From Phaeodactylibacter xiamenensis (GTDB lineage Bacteria > Bacteroidota > Bacteroidia > Chitinophagales > Saprospiraceae), in NCBI RefSeq assembly GCF_000759025.1, contig NZ_JPOS01000029.1, forward strand, positions 124,001 to 188,000: 64,000 bases of DNA, given 5' to 3'. Both the position numbers and the translations under genes were made by a program. The notes beneath the pieces were generated by a model. That model had not been told where the DNA came from. It searched no databases and worked only from the letters and a program-made list of their open reading frames with translations. This document shows, one piece after another, positions 44,541 to 52,959 of this stretch (position 1 is its first letter; each line of letters opens with the position of its first letter).

Positions 44541-45899
44541 ATGCTTAGCGGAGGGTACGCGGCACCGGACCCCGATCAGGCTGCAGCCTTTTCTATTGGG
44601 GCAACGCTCGATCCCAATGAGTATGATAAAGCTCAGGTATTTGAGCCCGTTAGCTATGGCTTCGGTGCGCAGTCCGGGTTGCCTTCCAAAGCATCACTGG
44701 AGCAATATGCCCCTACCCGCCGGCATCAGGGGAAACAGGGCTCTTGTGTAGGATGGGCGAGTGCCTACGCAGCAGGTAGTATCCTCCAGGCTCAGTCTAC
44801 CGGGCAGCCCGCAGACCGGGTGGCATTCAGCCCTGCCTATCTGTACAATCAAATCGCACTTTCCGGCTGTCAGGGGGCCTACATGAACACGGCTATGAAA
44901 GCCATGATGCAGTACGGCAATCTGCCCTTTAGCGAATTTAACTACGATGAGCGGACGTGCGCCAAAGAACCGTCCAGCCAGCAAAAGCAGGCCGGGCAGC
45001 GCTACCGCATCCGTGGCTACGACCGCCTGTCGGTGGGCGCTTCCAATTACAAAACGGACCTCAACGGCATCAAGCAACATATTGCCCAGGGCTACCCTGT
45101 GGTCATCGGTATGATGGTCGGCGGCACCTTCATGCAGAATATGATGGGGCAGCCGCTTTGGAAACCCTCTCAGCGCGACTATGGCATGCGTGGCTACGGC
45201 GGCCATGCGATGTGCGTTATTGGCTACGATGACAACTACGAAGGGGGCGCTTTCCAGATTATGAATTCCTGGGGCTCGCAGTGGGGCGATGATGGTATGG
45301 CCTGGGTGCGCTACCGGGATTTTGACCACTTTAACAAGGAAGCCTACGCCATCTACCCACAACCTTCCGCTGCGGATTCAAAGCGCATGGCAGTGGAGTT
45401 TGGCCTTTACGATACAGAAGCAAAGCAAACCCTGAAGCTGGAGCGCAGGGACGATATGACTTTCCGTGCCCAGCCCATTCAGAAAGGCGATAAATTTAAG
45501 GTGTTGATTGCCAATTCGGTGGAATGTTACACTTACGTCTTTGGACAGGAAACGGACGGCTCCAGCTATGTGCTCTTCCCATACACGCCTAAACATTCGG
45601 CTTACTGTGGCGTGACCGGTACCCGCCTTTTCCCACGGGATTATTCCATGGTGGCAGATAAGGTTGGCAGTCAGGACCAGATCGCTATTGTGGTGAGTAA
45701 AAAGGAACTCAACTTTGAGGATTTCAATCAACGCATCAACCGCAGTAATGGCAACACCTATGCCGCTAAGCTCCGGGATGCACTGGGCAATGAGCGCTCC
45801 CGTCAGGTGGAATTCAAATCAAGTGCGAATGTCGCTTTCGAGGCCAATACCGAAAGTGCCAGCGCGGTGGGCATGGTCATCGAAATCCCGAAACAATAG
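44541..45899 (+). CDS. Papain-like (C1A) cysteine peptidase with DUF4384-like C-terminal domain, separated from its anchor
   Basis: The remaining frame from ATG 44541 (MLSGGYAAPDPDQAAAFSIG) encodes 452 residues. Catalytic sites: HQGKQGSCVGWASAYAAG (Cys), GYGGHAMCVIGYDDNY (His) and FQIMNSWGSQWGDDGMAWVRY (Asn). The second half (about 290-430: KGDKFKVLIANSVECYTYVF, SSYVLFPYTPKHSA) looks like DUF4384, often fused to peptidases or kinases. The frame is open upstream to the element and would continue the membrane helix VGAVWYFFFGG. After the insertion the enzyme would lack an anchor or export signal. Whether it is still made is unknown. Confidence 0.82.
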   Translation: MLSGGYAAPDPDQAAAFSIGATLDPNEYDKAQVFEPVSYGFGAQSGLPSKASLEQYAPTRRHQGKQGSCVGWASAYAAGSILQAQSTGQPADRVAFSPAYLYNQIALSGCQGAYMNTAMKAMMQYGNLPFSEFNYDERTCAKEPSSQQKQAGQRYRIRGYDRLSVGASNYKTDLNGIKQHIAQGYPVVIGMMVGGTFMQNMMGQPLWKPSQRDYGMRGYGGHAMCVIGYDDNYEGGAFQIMNSWGSQWGDDGMAWVRYRDFDHFNKEAYAIYPQPSAADSKRMAVEFGLYDTEAKQTLKLERRDDMTFRAQPIQKGDKFKVLIANSVECYTYVFGQETDGSSYVLFPYTPKHSAYCGVTGTRLFPRDYSMVADKVGSQDQIAIVVSKKELNFEDFNQRINRSNGNTYAAKLRDALGNERSRQVEFKSSANVAFEANTESASAVGMVIEIPKQ

Positions 45900-46062
45900 A
45901 CTTGATGCGTCGGGTCAGTGTAGTGGGAAAAATGAGCTATTTTCAACCACGCGAAGGCTTTTTTTAGGAGCTTAGCCTGAGCTAAGTGACTGAAAAAAGG
46001 CATAGCGTGGGAAGGAAAGAGCCATTTTAACCCTGCAATGATCCCCGACGCATCAAGTCTAA
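45896..46062 (+). repeat. Long palindromic element C (same family as A and B)
   Basis: A 167-bp inverted repeat starts inside the peptidase stop codon: ATAG ACTTGATGCGTCGGG at the left, CCCGACGCATCAAGT CTAA at the right. The interior AAGGC (59 bases from the end) and apex AGGAGCTTAGCCTGAGCTAAG match element A, while the arms do not match A or B. The left flank (ATAG) is not an exact copy of the right flank (CTAA). Confidence 0.7.
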
Positions 46063-46063
46063 C

Positions 46064-46098
46064 AAAAAAGCACCGTGCCTGGGAATAGGCAACGGTGC
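46064..46098 (-). terminator. Terminator of the minus-strand beta-barrel gene
   Basis: Reading minus, GCACCGTTGCC pairs with GGCACGGTGC (46098-46070) with a small bulge, and six T follow (46069-46064). It ends transcription of the gene at 46174-46770. Confidence 0.7.
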
Positions 46099-46173
46099 AA
46101 GTGTCAAACATTTGGGAAATTTGGGGGTGGGTGGCTTGGACAGCTACCCACGCTCAGTTGTTCATAGCATAGC

Positions 46174-46770
46174 TTAAAACTTAATTCCCACACTTAAACT
46201 CAGGACATTATTGCCTCCTTCCGCATTAGCGAAGAAGTCGTCCAGGCCTATTTCGTAGTTCAGGTCAGCCGTGAGGAACAGGAAATTGACCCCTACGCCC
46301 ACGTTAGCGCCCCAGGTGAAGCTGTTGAGGTCTTCCTTGTTGAAGTCGATGCCGTTTTTCTCATCCACACCTAGTATGTAAGTTGGGGTGACACCGCCCC
46401 GGGCCTGAATGCCAATCAGCCCGTTGTCGCCGGTCAGGCGCAGCCCAATGTTTAGCGGGGCTTTCAGTGCCTGAATGGTGGTCTCATCGGAAAAAGCGAT
46501 GTCATCGGGGTGCTCTACGCCTTCCACGAGGCGGGCAGTGAAGTTGTAGTAGTGCAGTCCCGGTTGCAGGTAGAGGGCTTTGTCGCCCATGCGCAGGTCA
46601 ACGCCCGCGTTCCAGCCCACTCGGGTCTCAGCGGTGATGTCCTGCAGCTTGGCTTCCACGCCGGAGAAGTTGACACCGACTTTTGGGTTGATTTGGGTTT
46701 GGGCCGTAGCGGCAACGCTGGGAATCAGTGCAGCAACCGCGATGAATAGGATTTTGGCAGATGATTTCAT
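46174..46770 (-). CDS. Outer-membrane beta-barrel protein (OMP_b-brl_2-like)
   Basis: The 198-residue protein has a signal peptide (MKSSAKILFIAVAALIPSVA, cut near ATAQ) and an eight-strand barrel: NPKVGVNFSGVEA, GWNAGVDLRMG, LYLQPGLHYYNF, NIGLRLTG, NVGVGVNFLFLTADLNYEIGL, VLSLSVGIKF. The final Phe-ending strand is typical of porin-like Bacteroidota proteins. The role is unknown; the size suits PorT-like or small structural barrels. A terminator follows. Confidence 0.8.
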   Translation of the reverse strand: MKSSAKILFIAVAALIPSVAATAQTQINPKVGVNFSGVEAKLQDITAETRVGWNAGVDLRMGDKALYLQPGLHYYNFTARLVEGVEHPDDIAFSDETTIQALKAPLNIGLRLTGDNGLIGIQARGGVTPTYILGVDEKNGIDFNKEDLNSFTWGANVGVGVNFLFLTADLNYEIGLDDFFANAEGGNNVLSLSVGIKF

Positions 46771-46970
46771 GGCTTATCTCTTGTTGTTGTGAGGGAATAA
46801 CGCCCCCTGTTTTGCGATTCGTACCTGCTATGCGTTAAAGTGGCGTTAACCAGCGCTTGTTTTTCCTAAGGAAATTCACTTTTACTCCAAAAACATCAGT
46901 CAGCGTAGAACCTACCCATGCCCAAATTGATTATTTTGGTGACTTCACTGCGGGAAACTACAAGCATTGC

Positions 46971-48785
46971 ATGACCACAACAGACTTCAAGGCCATTTCT
47001 GATACCATCCCCCGGCAGCCCGGGGTGTACCGGTTTATCGATGAGGAGGATACCATATTGTATGTGGGCAAGGCTAAGAACCTGCGCAACCGGGTCTCTT
47101 CTTACTTCGGGCAGCGCAAGGACCGCGCCCACCGCACCCGCGTGATGGTGAAAAATGCCCGCCGCATTGAATTCACCGTGGTAGAAACCGAAGCGGATGC
47201 CCTTCTGCTGGAGAACACCCTCATCAAAAAGCATCAGCCCCGGTACAATGTGATGCTGCGGGACGACAAGAGCTACTCTTACATCTGCATTAAAAAGGAG
47301 CGGTTCCCCCGGGTGTTCATTACCCGGAGAGTGGTCCGGGATGGTTCCACCTACTTCGGCCCTTACACCAGCAAGGGACGGCTGAATATCATCCTCGAAC
47401 TCATCAAGCGGCTGTTTCCCCTGCGGACCTGCAGTTACAATTTATCTGCTGAGAATATCGAAGCGGGCAAGTTCAAGGTTTGCCTGGAGTACCACATCAA
47501 AAACTGCATGGGCCCCTGCGAAGCTCTGGAGAGCGAGGAAGCTTACAACGAAAAGATCGATCAGGTCCGCAATATCCTGAAAGGCAACTTCGGGGCGGTA
47601 AAGCAACACTTCAAGGGGGTGATGGAGCAGCATGCCGAAAACCTGGAGTTCGAGAAAGCCCAGCGTATCAAGGAAAAACTGACAGCTTTCGAAGACTATC
47701 AGGCGAAGTCTACGGTGGTAAGCACCACCATCCGGGATGTGGATGTCTTCTCCGTGGCCTCCGAAGAGAAAGAGGCCTTTGTCAATTACATCAAGGTGGT
47801 GAATGGCGCCATCATCCACACGCACACGCAGGAGCTGGTCAAAAACCTGGACGACGACGATGAAGCGGGCCTGTTGCAATATGCCATCCCGGTCATCCGG
47901 GAGCGGTTCAACAGTATTGCCACGGAGATTATCCTGCCTCAGGATATCCCTTTGGAGGATGAAACCCTGCAGGTTACTGTGCCCAAGATCGGTGATAAGC
48001 GGCGCCTGCTTGACTTGTCCGAGAAGAATCTGAAGTACTACATGCTGCAGCGGCATAAGCAAAAGGCTTCAGCCAAACGCAAGCAAACATCCGCGGAGCG
48101 AATCCTGCGCACGATGCAGTCCGATTTGGGTATGGACGCCCTGCCCCTGCACATCGAATGTTTCGACAACTCCAATATGCAGGGCAGCTATCCGGTTTCT
48201 TCCTGTGTGGTATTCAAAAATGCCAAGCCCAGCAAAAAAGACTACCGGCACTATAACATCAAGACGGTGGTTGGCCCGGATGACTTTGCGTCTATGCGTG
48301 AAGTCGTGCACCGCCGCTACCGCCGGCTGCTGGAAGAGGGGGAGTCGCTACCGCAACTTATCATCATTGACGGAGGCAAGGGGCAACTCTCTGCTGCCGT
48401 GGAAAGCCTGAAGACACTTGGTATTCTCGAAAAAGTAACCATCGTCGGTATTGCCAAGCGGCTGGAGGAAATCTACTTTCCGGGAGATTCTGTACCCCTG
48501 TACATCAACAAAAAGTCAGAGTCTTTAAAAATCATACAGCAGGCACGGGACGAAGCCCACCGGTTTGCCATTACGTTCCACCGCAACAAGCGTTCTCAAA
48601 ACTTCACCGGTTCTGAGCTCACTAAAATTCCCGGTATTGGAGAGAAAACGGCGCAGAAGTTGCTGGCGCATTTCGGCTCCGTAAAGCGGGTGAAGGAAGC
48701 CCGTGCTTCCCAGCTCGCCGAGGTGGCCGGGCTGAATGTAGCCAAGAAAGTTAAGACCTACTTTGCCGATGCAGGCGCAGAATGA
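46971..48785 (+). CDS. uvrC: Excinuclease ABC subunit C
   Basis: The 604-residue nuclease of nucleotide excision repair starts at ATG 46971 (MTTTDFKAISDTIPRQ); the earlier ATG 46857 adds a non-homologous 38 residues. The GIY-YIG domain (PGVYRFIDEEDTILYVGKAKN) makes the 3' cut. The UVR segment (AVKQHFKGVMEQHAENLEFEKA) binds UvrB. The RNase H-like endonuclease (IECFDNSNMQGSYPVSSCVV, LIIIDGGKGQLSAAVESL) makes the 5' cut, and tandem HhH motifs end the chain (LTKIPGIGEKTAQKLLAHFG). uvrA is 4.7 kb upstream. Confidence 0.96.
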   Translation: MTTTDFKAISDTIPRQPGVYRFIDEEDTILYVGKAKNLRNRVSSYFGQRKDRAHRTRVMVKNARRIEFTVVETEADALLLENTLIKKHQPRYNVMLRDDKSYSYICIKKERFPRVFITRRVVRDGSTYFGPYTSKGRLNIILELIKRLFPLRTCSYNLSAENIEAGKFKVCLEYHIKNCMGPCEALESEEAYNEKIDQVRNILKGNFGAVKQHFKGVMEQHAENLEFEKAQRIKEKLTAFEDYQAKSTVVSTTIRDVDVFSVASEEKEAFVNYIKVVNGAIIHTHTQELVKNLDDDDEAGLLQYAIPVIRERFNSIATEIILPQDIPLEDETLQVTVPKIGDKRRLLDLSEKNLKYYMLQRHKQKASAKRKQTSAERILRTMQSDLGMDALPLHIECFDNSNMQGSYPVSSCVVFKNAKPSKKDYRHYNIKTVVGPDDFASMREVVHRRYRRLLEEGESLPQLIIIDGGKGQLSAAVESLKTLGILEKVTIVGIAKRLEEIYFPGDSVPLYINKKSESLKIIQQARDEAHRFAITFHRNKRSQNFTGSELTKIPGIGEKTAQKLLAHFGSVKRVKEARASQLAEVAGLNVAKKVKTYFADAGAE

Positions 48786-48895
48786 TAACTTAGTGACGGA
48801 GAAAATTGCATCATTTATCCTGCCTGCCCGTGAGGCCACGGCCGAACAGGCAGGTTCATCAAATCACTTAGTACCTCCAAACCCAAAAGAATACC

Positions 48896-50128
48896 ATGTC
48901 TGAGACCATCATTATCGGAGCCGGACTGGCGGGCCTTACCGCCGCCAACTATCTTCACCAAAAAGGAAAGCCCTTTCTATTGCTCGAAGCCTCCGGTCAG
49001 GTGGGCGGACGGGTGAAAACCACTGAAAAGCAAGGCTTTTTGCTGGACCACGGCTTTCAGGTGCTGGCCACCGCCTATCCGGAAGCCCGTGCCCTGCTCG
49101 ATTACAAAAAGCTGGATTTGAAACCGTTTCTGCCGGGCGCTATGCTCCTGCAACCGGATGGCAGCCGCGACCGCATTGGCGATCCGCTCCGCGACTGGAG
49201 CAGCCTGTTGCCTACCCTGTTTGCCAAAGCAGGCGGGCTGGGGAGCAAATTTGGTATTCTGCAACTTCGCAACCGCCTAAAGGAAATGCCGCTGGAGGCC
49301 ATCTTCAAGCAACCGGAAATGACCACCGCTGAGGCCCTGGAAAAAGAATACGGTTTTGACAGCCGTATGGTAAGCCGGTTCTTCAAGCCCTTTTACAGCG
49401 GGATTTTTCTGGAAAAAGAGCTTGCTACGAGCCGCCGGATGTTTGACTTTGTATTCAAAATGTTTGCGGAAGGGGCAGTCGCAGTGCCGGACAAGGGCAT
49501 GCAGCAGATTCCACTTCAGCTTGCCGCCAATTTGCCGGAGGACAGTATCCGCCTGAATTGTAAAGTGGAAAAAGTGGAAGGCCATCAGGTTTCTCTGGAA
49601 AACGGAGAAGTGCTGAGCGCTAAAAACATCGTGCTGGCTACTGAAGCTACCGGTCTGGTGCGGGAGTACCTGCCGCTGGTGAATACCGCATACCAAACAA
49701 CCACGCACCTGCATTTTATCACGAGCCATACGCCGGTTCAACAGCCGTTGATTGCATTGAATACGAGGAGCGGCGACCTGGTCAATAGCATTACGCCGAT
49801 CAGTCAGGTAGCACAGGGGTATGCGCCTTCTGGCAAAACCTTGTTGTCCGTGTCAATTGTAGGCAAGACGGATTTGGATGATGTAAGCCTGGCGGGCAAA
49901 GTACGGGGCGAGTTGCAGCATTGGTTTGGGCAATCGGTCAACGAATGGGATTTACTGGATATCCGAGAAGTCACCTACGCCCTCCCTGCGCAGCGGCATG
50001 TGCAGCACGATGCGGATTTGTCGATTGGTGAAGGGCTTTACGCTATCGGGGACCACCTCCTGAATGGCTCCATCAATGCGGCTATGCGGACCGGGCGGTT
50101 GGTGGCGGAGGAAATTTCAGGGGACTGA
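48896..50128 (+). CDS. FAD-dependent oxidoreductase (amine oxidase/protoporphyrinogen oxidase-like)
   Basis: The 410-residue protein begins with IIIGAGLAGLTAANYLHQKG (dinucleotide-binding GxGxxG) and LLLEASGQVGGRVKTTEKQG, typical of the flavin amine-oxidase superfamily. ALPAQRHVQHDADLSIGEG and LYAIGDHLLNGSINAAMRTG complete the FAD site. It resembles carotenoid or porphyrin desaturase/oxidase relatives; the substrate is unknown. There is no neighbour that would define the pathway; uvrC precedes it and element B2 follows. Confidence 0.85.
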   Translation: MSETIIIGAGLAGLTAANYLHQKGKPFLLLEASGQVGGRVKTTEKQGFLLDHGFQVLATAYPEARALLDYKKLDLKPFLPGAMLLQPDGSRDRIGDPLRDWSSLLPTLFAKAGGLGSKFGILQLRNRLKEMPLEAIFKQPEMTTAEALEKEYGFDSRMVSRFFKPFYSGIFLEKELATSRRMFDFVFKMFAEGAVAVPDKGMQQIPLQLAANLPEDSIRLNCKVEKVEGHQVSLENGEVLSAKNIVLATEATGLVREYLPLVNTAYQTTTHLHFITSHTPVQQPLIALNTRSGDLVNSITPISQVAQGYAPSGKTLLSVSIVGKTDLDDVSLAGKVRGELQHWFGQSVNEWDLLDIREVTYALPAQRHVQHDADLSIGEGLYAIGDHLLNGSINAAMRTGRLVAEEISGD

Positions 50129-50231
50129 GGGTGATACTTGTCAATTCGGCTGCACTATCAGCGCAAAAACAAAACAACTCTGGCAGTCCTTTACCTGCCA
50201 GAGCTGTCCGTTTTTTGCCTAAGAAAGCCTG

Positions 50232-50400
50232 CTAGTGGTCTGTCAAGTGTTAATTTATGGGTTGAGTGGGAGCGAATTTTGAGGCTAATCAAGGCGGATG
50301 TTCCCGCGCATAGCAGCGCTACGTAAGGGGTTATCCAACGAAGAGTAGCCTCAAAAGTCGCCGCAGGCAACCCCTAGTTTTAGCCTTGACAGACCACTAG
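50232..50400 (+). mobile_element. Palindromic element B2 (169 bp with CTAG flanks)
   Basis: It is identical to B1 except one base and has the same CTAG ends. The right CTAG (50397-50400) contains the stop codon of the minus-strand FAS1 gene (TAG read from 50399 down), so the insertion sits exactly at that gene's end without changing it. It lies between the FAD oxidoreductase and FAS1 genes. Confidence 0.85.
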
Positions 50401-51398
50401 GGCATGACAACCGCATCAATTGCATGGATGATACCATTAGATGCATTAACGTCAGTAGCAATTACCGTAGCGGTATTGCCCTGTGCATCAGTAAGGACCA
50501 CTTTCCCGTCCTGAATGGAAGCAGTGAGTTCTGCACCATTGACAGTGGTAATGGTGTAGGTGCCTTCCTCCGCATTTTGAATAGCGTTGGTAAGGGTAGC
50601 TGCATCCACCTTGTCGGCTACAACGTGGTAAGTCAGTATTCCCGAGAGCTGATCCTTATTCTCAGCTTCCAACAGGGACTCTACGGTGCCTTCGGGCAGC
50701 GCAGCAAAGGCATCATCGACCGGTGCAAAAACAGTAAATGGGCCTTCGCCTTGTAAGGTCTCCACTAAGCCTGCGGCTTTTACGGCAGCAACCAACGTAG
50801 CGAATTGCTCATTATCCATGGCTACGCCAACGATATCAGCAGGCCCCAGAAGGGCAGCAGGGTTTACGCCACCCGGTAGCAGTACCGCATCAATAGTGTG
50901 AATGACGCCATTCGAAGCCATAAGGTCAGCTCCGGTTACATTTGCTGTGTTTCCCTGTACATCAGCAAGCTTGACGGCATCCCCTTCAAGAGTGGCTATA
51001 AGGGCAGCGCCGTTGAGTGTTTCTACGGTATAGCCTTCTGTAGCCATGCTTAGTGCTTCCTTGATCTCGGTTGCTGTTAGCTTAGAGGCGGCGACGTGAT
51101 AGCGGAGAATGGCAGTTAAAGCGTCCTTGTTTTCGGGCTTTAGCAAGGCTTCAAGAACGTCTTCGGGAAGGGCCTCAAAGGCTGCATTGGTTGGCGCAAA
51201 GACCGTGAAAGGGCCCTCGCCTTCTAATGCAGAAGCCAACTCGGCAGCCCCCAGGGCTTCGACTAAAGTGCTTACATTTTCGTTACCGGAAGCGACTTCC
51301 ACGATGTTCTCAGTTGGAGCGGGCTCCCCACAGGCAAAGGTGAATACTGCCAGAACGCTCGTCAAAAACAAAGCATTAAGGCTGAAATGGGTTTTCAT
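50397..51398 (-). CDS. Lipoprotein with two fasciclin (FAS1) domains
   Basis: The 333-residue lipoprotein has a lipobox (VLAVFTFACGEP). Two FAS1 domains follow (about 35-175 and 185-333), each with the conserved GPFTVFAPTNAAFEALPE or GPFTVFAPVDDAFAALPE strand-helix and YHVVADKV/YHVAASKL then ASNGVIHTIDAVLLP or ASNGIIHAIDAVVMP. FAS1 proteins mediate adhesion at surfaces. The stop codon is within the CTAG at the edge of palindromic element B2. The two domains share strong similarity, suggesting internal duplication. Confidence 0.9.
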   Translation of the reverse strand: MKTHFSLNALFLTSVLAVFTFACGEPAPTENIVEVASGNENVSTLVEALGAAELASALEGEGPFTVFAPTNAAFEALPEDVLEALLKPENKDALTAILRYHVAASKLTATEIKEALSMATEGYTVETLNGAALIATLEGDAVKLADVQGNTANVTGADLMASNGVIHTIDAVLLPGGVNPAALLGPADIVGVAMDNEQFATLVAAVKAAGLVETLQGEGPFTVFAPVDDAFAALPEGTVESLLEAENKDQLSGILTYHVVADKVDAATLTNAIQNAEEGTYTITTVNGAELTASIQDGKVVLTDAQGNTATVIATDVNASNGIIHAIDAVVMP

Positions 51399-51529
51399 AA
51401 TGTACTTGGATTGTGTGATTGGAATAGTTTACTAATGACAAAGCTGATTTGCTTTGCCTGCGGAACAGCAAGAAGCAAGTTTTGTTGCAGAATTAGGTCA
51501 GGAAGGAGCTGAAAATCAGCAGGAAAGCA

Positions 51530-52150
51530 TTAGTGCTTATACTGTGGTATATCGATATGATACTCGCAAAAATCAAAATCGACCTCCACATTGGAGGCAA
51601 TGACGAGGGTGCGGCCGGCGGTGTACTGCTCGATGAGCTGCCGGTACCACTGTACCCCTTCGGTGTCGAGGTTGGTGGTGGGCTCGTCAAGTAGCAGGTA
51701 AGGGGTGTCGGAAAGAATCGCCAGGGCAAGTTTCAGCCGCTGCTTCATGCCCGATGAGAAGTTGCGAATGGGCTTGCGGCGGGCTTTCTTGAAACCGAGA
51801 ATGCGATAGATGTCATCAGATTGCAATTGCCCCTGAAAGGGCTTGAACCGTTGGTGAAAGTCGAGTGCTTCGATCAGGGTAAGCTCTTCGATCAGTTCGA
51901 TATAGGGAGCAGCATAAGCCAGGTGTTGGTAGACCTCGCTGACAGGAACCGGCTTATCGTTGAGCGTGAATTGGATTTTTCCTTTGGAAGGCGTCAGGTG
52001 GCCGGAAAGCATCTTCATCAGGGTGGACTTCCCTGAGCCGTTAGGTCCGGTGATAGCATAGCGCTGTGCCGGGTGGATGGTCAGCGCCACGCCTCTCATG
52101 ATCCATTCCATTTTGTAGCGCTTACCTACGCCCGCTAATTCAATCTTCAT
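51530..52150 (-). CDS. ABC transporter ATPase subunit
   Basis: The 206-residue ATPase has Walker A ITGPNGSGKSTLMKMLSGHL, signature FSSGMKQRLKLALAIL, Walker B YLLLDEPTTNLDTEG and the closing region IASNVEVDFDFCE in place of the usual H-loop His. The size is near CcmA or lipoprotein-release ATPases. Its permease is not adjacent. The start overlaps lpxA by 11 bases, and the gene is last in the lipid A run, so a role in envelope transport is plausible but unproven. Confidence 0.75.
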   Translation of the reverse strand: MKIELAGVGKRYKMEWIMRGVALTIHPAQRYAITGPNGSGKSTLMKMLSGHLTPSKGKIQFTLNDKPVPVSEVYQHLAYAAPYIELIEELTLIEALDFHQRFKPFQGQLQSDDIYRILGFKKARRKPIRNFSSGMKQRLKLALAILSDTPYLLLDEPTTNLDTEGVQWYRQLIEQYTAGRTLVIASNVEVDFDFCEYHIDIPQYKH

Positions 52151-52958
52151 CCGGATTTTTTCCGTTCAGTTGCTGAAAGCCCCGCATAATGCCCGGGTCG
52201 GCGCTCTTAATGAAGTCCAGGATGGCATCGCGCTCGTCGGTAGGCTCCAGGGAGTCTTCGATAATCTCCAGTGCATGAGAGGTACTGTACCCTTTGACAA
52301 AGAGGATGCGGTAAATCTCCTGTATTTCGTTGATTTTCTCTGCGTTAAACTGCCGCCGCCTAAGCCCGATGCTGTTCACGCCTGCGTAGGAAAGAGGCTC
52401 CCGGGCCGCTTTTACGAAAGGCGGCACATGCTTGCGCACCAAAGATCCCCCGGCAATAAAGCTATGCTTGCCAATGTGGATAAACTGCTGCACGGCCACC
52501 AGGCCTTCCAAAATAGCGTAATCTCCCACTTGTACATGGCCGGCCAGGTTGACGTTATTGGCCAGAATGACGTTGTCGCCCAGTATGCAATCGTGTGCAA
52601 CATGAGCGTACGCCATCAGCAGGCAGTTTTGGCCTACTTTGGTGGTATTAGCGTAAGAGGTGCCCCGGTTGATCGTCACATACTCCCTTACGGTAGTATT
52701 GTCGCCAATCTCGGCGGTGGTTTTTTCGCCTTTGAATTTCAGGTCCTGTGGGATGCCGGCAATGACAGCCCCCGGAAAAATCCTGCAGTTTTTACCAATC
52801 CGTGCGCCTTCAAAAATGGTGACAGAAGGGCCAATCCAGGTGCCATCGCCAATTTCAACATCTCTGTCAATATAAGCGAAGGGGCCAATCATGACATTTT
52901 TCCCAATCTTAGCTTCCGGATGAATGTAGGGTACGGCGTTGCTATTGTTCGTATTCAT
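52140..52958 (-). CDS. lpxA: Acyl-ACP-UDP-N-acetylglucosamine O-acyltransferase
   Basis: The 272-residue left-handed beta-helix enzyme adds the first acyl chain to UDP-GlcNAc in lipid A synthesis. Hexapeptide repeats (IGKNVMIGPFAYIDRDVEIG, IGKNCRIFPGAVI) and the active-site His in LLMAYAHVAHDCILGDNV are clear, with the C-terminal helices RRRQFNAEKINEIQEIYRIL. It lies one base after lpxC-fabZ and overlaps the ABC ATPase gene. Confidence 0.93.
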   Translation of the reverse strand: MNTNNSNAVPYIHPEAKIGKNVMIGPFAYIDRDVEIGDGTWIGPSVTIFEGARIGKNCRIFPGAVIAGIPQDLKFKGEKTTAEIGDNTTVREYVTINRGTSYANTTKVGQNCLLMAYAHVAHDCILGDNVILANNVNLAGHVQVGDYAILEGLVAVQQFIHIGKHSFIAGGSLVRKHVPPFVKAAREPLSYAGVNSIGLRRRQFNAEKINEIQEIYRILFVKGYSTSHALEIIEDSLEPTDERDAILDFIKSADPGIMRGFQQLNGKNPDED

Positions 52959-52959
52959 C

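Noticed and set aside
31486-46062. Palindromes A and C as integron attC sites (GTCTAAC appears at their right edges)
   Set aside because: attC needs RYYYAAC at the start and GTTRRRY at the end of the hairpin. Here the motif is on one side only and the left edges do not fit; no integrase or cassette row is present.
50138-50326. Frame MSIRLHYQRKNKTTLAVLYL running into element B2
   Set aside because: Half of it is inside the palindromic element and the rest has no family or start signal.
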